DNA of 17,265 nucleotides, taken from positions 1 through 17,265 of the forward strand of contig CAMCMD010000054.1 of the NCBI GenBank assembly GCA_945875975.1, in the 5' to 3' direction. This DNA is from Rickettsia typhi. Its GTDB lineage: Bacteria > Pseudomonadota > Alphaproteobacteria > Rickettsiales > Rickettsiaceae. Of this stretch, positions 13,856 to 17,265 are shown piece by piece. The notes below the pieces were generated by a model. The model ran no database searches. It was not told the origin of the DNA and saw nothing but the letters and a program-made list of their open reading frames with translations. Both the position numbers and the translations under genes were made by a program. The first letter of the stretch is position 1; each line of letters begins with the position of its first letter.

Positions 13856-16024
13856 ATGGCCAATCAAGATGTTACTGAATATCTATCTGGTATGGTAGAG
13901 CGAATTACTTATCATAATTCAGAAAATGGCTTTTGTGTTTTGCGCATTAAAGTGAAGGGACACAAAGATTTAGTTACTTTGACAGGCAACGTTCCATCAA
14001 TATCAGTTGGGGAGTATGTTAAGTGTAGTGGCATTTGGCATAACGACCGTAACCACGGCAAGCAATTCAAAGCGGCATTTTTAAAGTCCCTGCCCCCAGA
14101 TACGTTGGAAGGTATAGAGAAATACCTTGGCTCTGGTTTAATTAAGGGTATAGGTGCGCATTTTGCCAAGAAACTTATCACTGCTTTTGGCGATAGGGTT
14201 TTTACCATAATCGAGGATCGCCCAGATCTTCTATCAAGCGTAGATGGCATAGGCAAGATAAGAGCGCAAAGTATTTGCTTGAATTGGAAGGATCAGAAAA
14301 TCATTCGTGAAATTATGGTTTTTCTTCAATCTCACGGCGTAGGAACTACCAGAGCAACGAGAATATACAAAACTTATGGTGCAAAAGCAATTGAGGTAGT
14401 ATCTAGCAATCCCTATCAATTAGCCAAAGATATAAGGGGTATAGGTTTTATTTCTGCTGACACTATTGCTAATAATTTAGGAATAGAAAAACACTCTCTA
14501 GTTCGGGCAAGAGCTGGAATTGCTCATGTATTATTAGAGGCTACATCTAATGGCCATTGCGCTCTGCCAAAAGAGTTATTAATCGAGAACAGCGAGAAAT
14601 TACTGGGGATACCAAGAGATTTGATTGAATTGGCAATAGAAGAAGAGACTCGTGTAAAATCTTTGGTTACTGATAATTTGAACGATTGCATTTCTATATT
14701 TTTAGCCGGTTATTATGAGTACGAAAAAGCTATAGCAAAAAGGTTATTGGGTTTGATTAAATCGCCTGTGCAATGGAGCACAATAGATACGGATATAATT
14801 TTACCCTTAGTAGAGGAAGATCTTAATATTAAGCTTGCAGCAAGTCAAAAAGTGGCAATAAGTACGGCGTTAAAAAGCAGATTAATGGTAATTACAGGTG
14901 GGCCAGGCACAGGTAAAACTACTTTGGTCAATGCCCTGCTTAAAACACTAGCATCAAAGAATTTAGATATCAAACTTTGTGCGCCAACTGGCAGAGCAGC
15001 TAAACGCCTCAGCGAAAGTACTGGGCTAGAAGCAAAAACTATACACAGGTTGCTTGAAATCGATCCGGCATATGGAGGATTCAAACGTAACGAAGAATCT
15101 CCCCTACTTTATGATTACCTAGTAATTGACGAGACTTCTATGGTTGATGTTCCTTTATTTCATGCGTTATTAAAAGCCCTCCCCGTTCATGCTTCCTTGC
15201 TCTTGGTTGGCGATGTAGACCAATTGCCTTCAGTAGGAGCTGGCCAGGTTTTAAGGGATGTTATTAGTTCTGGCATCGTTCCTACTATACAACTTACAGA
15301 AATATTTAGACAAGCTTCAACAAGTAGCATTATTACTAATGCTCATTTGGTCAATCAAGGAATATTGCCGCATGTAAAAGCGACTAAAGACGAATCAGAT
15401 TTTTACTTTATTGAAGCCGAGCATGGCGATGATATTATTAATAAAATAATTATTATGATAAAAGATAGAATCCCAAAAAGATTTAATTTGGATCCTATCA
15501 ATGACATTCAAGTATTATGCCCTATGCAAAGAGGCGGAGCCGGGGCAAGATCCCTTAATGTAGAATTACAAAAAATCTTAAACCCAGATTATGAAAATGG
15601 AGTTACTAAGTTTGGCCAAATCTTTGCTCCTGGCGACAAAGTTATGCAAACAGAAAATAATTATGACAAAGATATCTACAATGGAGACGTTGGAATTATC
15701 AGCTCTATCAATAAGCAGGATCAGGAGCTGTTGATCAATTTTTATAATCGTGAGGTGACTTATGATTATACCGACTTAGATCAAATCTCTCTAGCTTACG
15801 CTACGTCAATCCATAAATCACAAGGCTCGGAATATCCAGCAGTTATTATTCCGATTACTATGCAGAGTTATATGATGCTTAGACGAAATCTTATATATAC
15901 GGCTATTACTCGTGGCAAAAAATTGGTTGTTCTAATTGGGCAAAAAAAAGCTTTGGCTATGGCTGTAAAAAATAACACGAGTGCAAATAGATATTCAAAA
16001 CTAAAAGAGTGGTTATTAAGTTAA
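13856..16024 (+). CDS. recD2: RecD2-type SF1B DNA helicase
   Basis: This 722-residue protein matches the RecD2 (RecD/TraA) helicase family in length and order. The N-terminal domain (to about 90) is followed by two helix-hairpin-helix segments (LGSGLIKGIG near 91-100; VDGIGKIRAQSI 129-140). Helicase motifs are Walker A GGPGTGKTT at 348-356 with Lys354, Walker B VIDETS with Asp425 and Glu426, GDVDQLPSVG at 452-461, TEIFRQ with Arg485, ATSIHKSQGSE at 649-659 and YTAITRGK at 681-688. All are intact. RecD2 is a 5'-3' helicase acting without RecBC in repair and replication-fork processing. The ATG at 13856 gives the standard N-terminus; the Shine-Dalgarno is weak. The upstream 365-residue gene ends 56 bp before. 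An accessory copy may serve plasmid replication or conjugative DNA processing. Confidence 0.95.
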   Translation: MANQDVTEYLSGMVERITYHNSENGFCVLRIKVKGHKDLVTLTGNVPSISVGEYVKCSGIWHNDRNHGKQFKAAFLKSLPPDTLEGIEKYLGSGLIKGIGAHFAKKLITAFGDRVFTIIEDRPDLLSSVDGIGKIRAQSICLNWKDQKIIREIMVFLQSHGVGTTRATRIYKTYGAKAIEVVSSNPYQLAKDIRGIGFISADTIANNLGIEKHSLVRARAGIAHVLLEATSNGHCALPKELLIENSEKLLGIPRDLIELAIEEETRVKSLVTDNLNDCISIFLAGYYEYEKAIAKRLLGLIKSPVQWSTIDTDIILPLVEEDLNIKLAASQKVAISTALKSRLMVITGGPGTGKTTLVNALLKTLASKNLDIKLCAPTGRAAKRLSESTGLEAKTIHRLLEIDPAYGGFKRNEESPLLYDYLVIDETSMVDVPLFHALLKALPVHASLLLVGDVDQLPSVGAGQVLRDVISSGIVPTIQLTEIFRQASTSSIITNAHLVNQGILPHVKATKDESDFYFIEAEHGDDIINKIIIMIKDRIPKRFNLDPINDIQVLCPMQRGGAGARSLNVELQKILNPDYENGVTKFGQIFAPGDKVMQTENNYDKDIYNGDVGIISSINKQDQELLINFYNREVTYDYTDLDQISLAYATSIHKSQGSEYPAVIIPITMQSYMMLRRNLIYTAITRGKKLVVLIGQKKALAMAVKNNTSANRYSKLKEWLLS

Positions 16025-16222
16025 ATTGGCCTGTCGCTATCAATTTGTTGTGTACCCCAACTAGGCCACTCGCTCAGCTTTGTTGCGCAAAATCCTTGAA
16101 TTCAACGAGGTAATCGGTTTTTATTGAAAACAAGAAAAATTTAGACTATTTTTAAATTGCACACTCGCCATGAGCTGTTAGATAAAATCTAAGTAACACT
16201 TAATTTTAAACACACAAGGAAT
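16025..16222. other. Spacer with possible IS-end remnant
   Basis: This 198-bp gap after recD2 has no gene. The stretch CTTTGTTGCGCAAAATCC (16078-16095) resembles the ends of some IS5/IS6-family insertion sequences (GGCTTTGTTG...). A weak inverted repeat GGCCT/AGGCC surrounds 16027-16067. No matching second end or transposase was found nearby, so this is only a hint of a former insertion. Confidence 0.25.
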
Positions 16223-17125
16223 ATGAGAACATTAATACCGGAACAAGCGAGGCGTTTTTTCCGTTTGCATCGTAGCTTAATTTTGTTTACCAATAACAAA
16301 TACAAAATATGTAAGAATTTTCAAGATATTACAGATATAGAAAGTCTAAACGAACAGGACATTAAAAGCAACATACTTCCTATTCAAGAAAAAATGTACC
16401 AACCTGATAATATAAAACAGTTTTGCCGTCAAAATCCTTACGCACTAAAAGAAAACGAATTATATGTTATTGAAAAATGGACAAACCACTTGGTTATAAA
16501 AGCGTATATCATGACCCACCTTGCTTCGCACACGATTCTAATGACTGATAATGATAAGAACATACTATATGGTGTCAAAGGTATAACTAGTGATTTAGCA
16601 GATATGTTTCCACAAAAGCATCTGCCAATTATAGGTAAATTTATTTTATTACCTTTTATGGGTAACATTATTTATGATGGTTTTTGTAATGTTTATAATA
16701 TAAGTTTTGGTGCAGGAATGCGCAAAGACTTAAGATCAAGCTATGATCACAGCAGGGCTATAAATGGCATATACTCAGAGTACAGGATGGGCGATGATTT
16801 ATCTAACCCACCGCCGACTGCTACAATAAAAGAAACTGTAAAATACAGTATATCACAATCATTAAAAAGGGGTCAGTTCCCCCAGAGAGCATTTGACTTA
16901 GCGGATGATAAAGGAATGCGGGATATTTTTGAAAAAGAATATACGGCACATTACCTAACTTATATTAAAAAAAACTTAAAAATGAACGACGATATTCCTA
17001 AGATGTACTATGCAGCTTATCGGGAATCGATTATAGGGGTTATGCCTTCCAAAAAAGACTTAGAACATTTTTGCAAAGAACGCTATAAAAACATAGTGGA
17101 ATATATAACTATTTTGACTGTGTAA
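16223..17125 (+). CDS. Uncharacterised 300-residue protein
   Basis: I recognise no characterised family. The middle contains a distinctive block, FILLPFMGNIIYDGFCNVYN (140-159) then ISFGAGMRKDLRSSY. It resembles conserved segments (LLPFKGKIIYDG...YNISFGGG) that I recall from uncharacterised, sometimes SEC-C-containing, bacterial proteins. Before it come residues 75-118 (KENELYVIEKWTNHLVIKAY... and NILYGVKGI). The C-terminal 120 residues are charged and helical. There is no signal peptide or true membrane segment. AAGGA lies only two bases from the ATG at 16223, tighter than usual. Its resemblance in type to the 365-residue gene suggests the two may belong to one set flanking recD2. Function unknown. 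Confidence 0.7.
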   Translation: MRTLIPEQARRFFRLHRSLILFTNNKYKICKNFQDITDIESLNEQDIKSNILPIQEKMYQPDNIKQFCRQNPYALKENELYVIEKWTNHLVIKAYIMTHLASHTILMTDNDKNILYGVKGITSDLADMFPQKHLPIIGKFILLPFMGNIIYDGFCNVYNISFGAGMRKDLRSSYDHSRAINGIYSEYRMGDDLSNPPPTATIKETVKYSISQSLKRGQFPQRAFDLADDKGMRDIFEKEYTAHYLTYIKKNLKMNDDIPKMYYAAYRESIIGVMPSKKDLEHFCKERYKNIVEYITILTV

Positions 17126-17265
17126 AAATATACTACTTGTCTAAAAAGTGGCAAGCTCAACTAGTACACATAAAGGTAGAAGTATCCCACAGAAACTGCA
17201 TTAATGATTGGTGGTATCCCTGACACGCATGATGGTTTGTCGGCTTATAGTAAAGTGCCTCGCAA
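17126..17265. other. Right-edge sequence, open frames run off window
   Basis: No gene can be assigned. A plus-strand frame opens at ATG 17204 (MIGGIPDTHDGLSAYSKVPR) and is cut by the window end. On the minus strand a frame entering from the edge reads YKPTNHHACQGYHQSLMQFL before stopping near 17160. Either could belong to a gene to the right; I recognise neither. Confidence 0.2.

Noticed and set aside
13912..14256. 114-codon minus-strand frame inside recD2
   Set aside because: Antisense to the conserved N-terminal and helix-hairpin-helix part of RecD2.

Overview
The window is AT-rich and looks like accessory DNA (plasmid or integrated conjugative element) of an intracellular alphaproteobacterium, most likely a Rickettsiales member such as Rickettsia or a close relative. 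The reasons are a Ti-type TraA fused to a toprim domain, as in Rickettsiales mobile elements; a DUF2312/GapR protein, which is an alphaproteobacterial family; long AT-rich intergenic stretches; decaying gene fragments; and two toxin-antitoxin modules. No rRNA, tRNA or CRISPR array was seen. Taxon and replicon type are inferences.

Left third (1-7570, minus strand): a giant conjugative relaxase/helicase/primase, TraA, is encoded from 7007 down to 87. One in-frame TAA (5265-5267) splits it into a 580-residue relaxase plus front half of the helicase, and a 1714-residue piece carrying the end of the helicase and a toprim domain. The 560 bp upstream of traA has no convincing gene. It contains several short inverted repeats and a GGCGCAATTAC motif resembling IncQ/Ti-type nic regions, so it is my candidate oriT.

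Middle (7571-11042): a DinJ-YafQ type toxin-antitoxin pair (minus strand) has an operator-like palindrome upstream. A degraded gene remnant ending at a GC-rich palindrome follows, then a plus-strand pair encoding a ParB/RepB-like protein and an HU-like protein with no ParA in view. Next come a small membrane protein and a HigB-HigA type toxin-antitoxin pair.

Right part (11043-17265, plus strand): a small membrane-anchored protein ends in a clear terminator. It is followed by a TspO/MBR membrane protein, a C-terminal scrap of an Rpn-type (PD-(D/E)XK) transposase-like gene, and a 366 bp gap with inverted repeats. The row gapR - uncharacterised 365-residue gene - recD2 comes next, then another uncharacterised 300-residue gene.

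The window therefore combines transfer genes (TraA, candidate oriT), maintenance genes (ParB-like, two addiction modules), DNA-architecture and processing genes (HU, GapR, RecD2) and cargo (TspO, two unknown families). The most notable points are the nonsense codon in TraA, the candidate oriT, the co-occurrence of ParB, HU and GapR on one element, and the uncharacterised genes flanking recD2.
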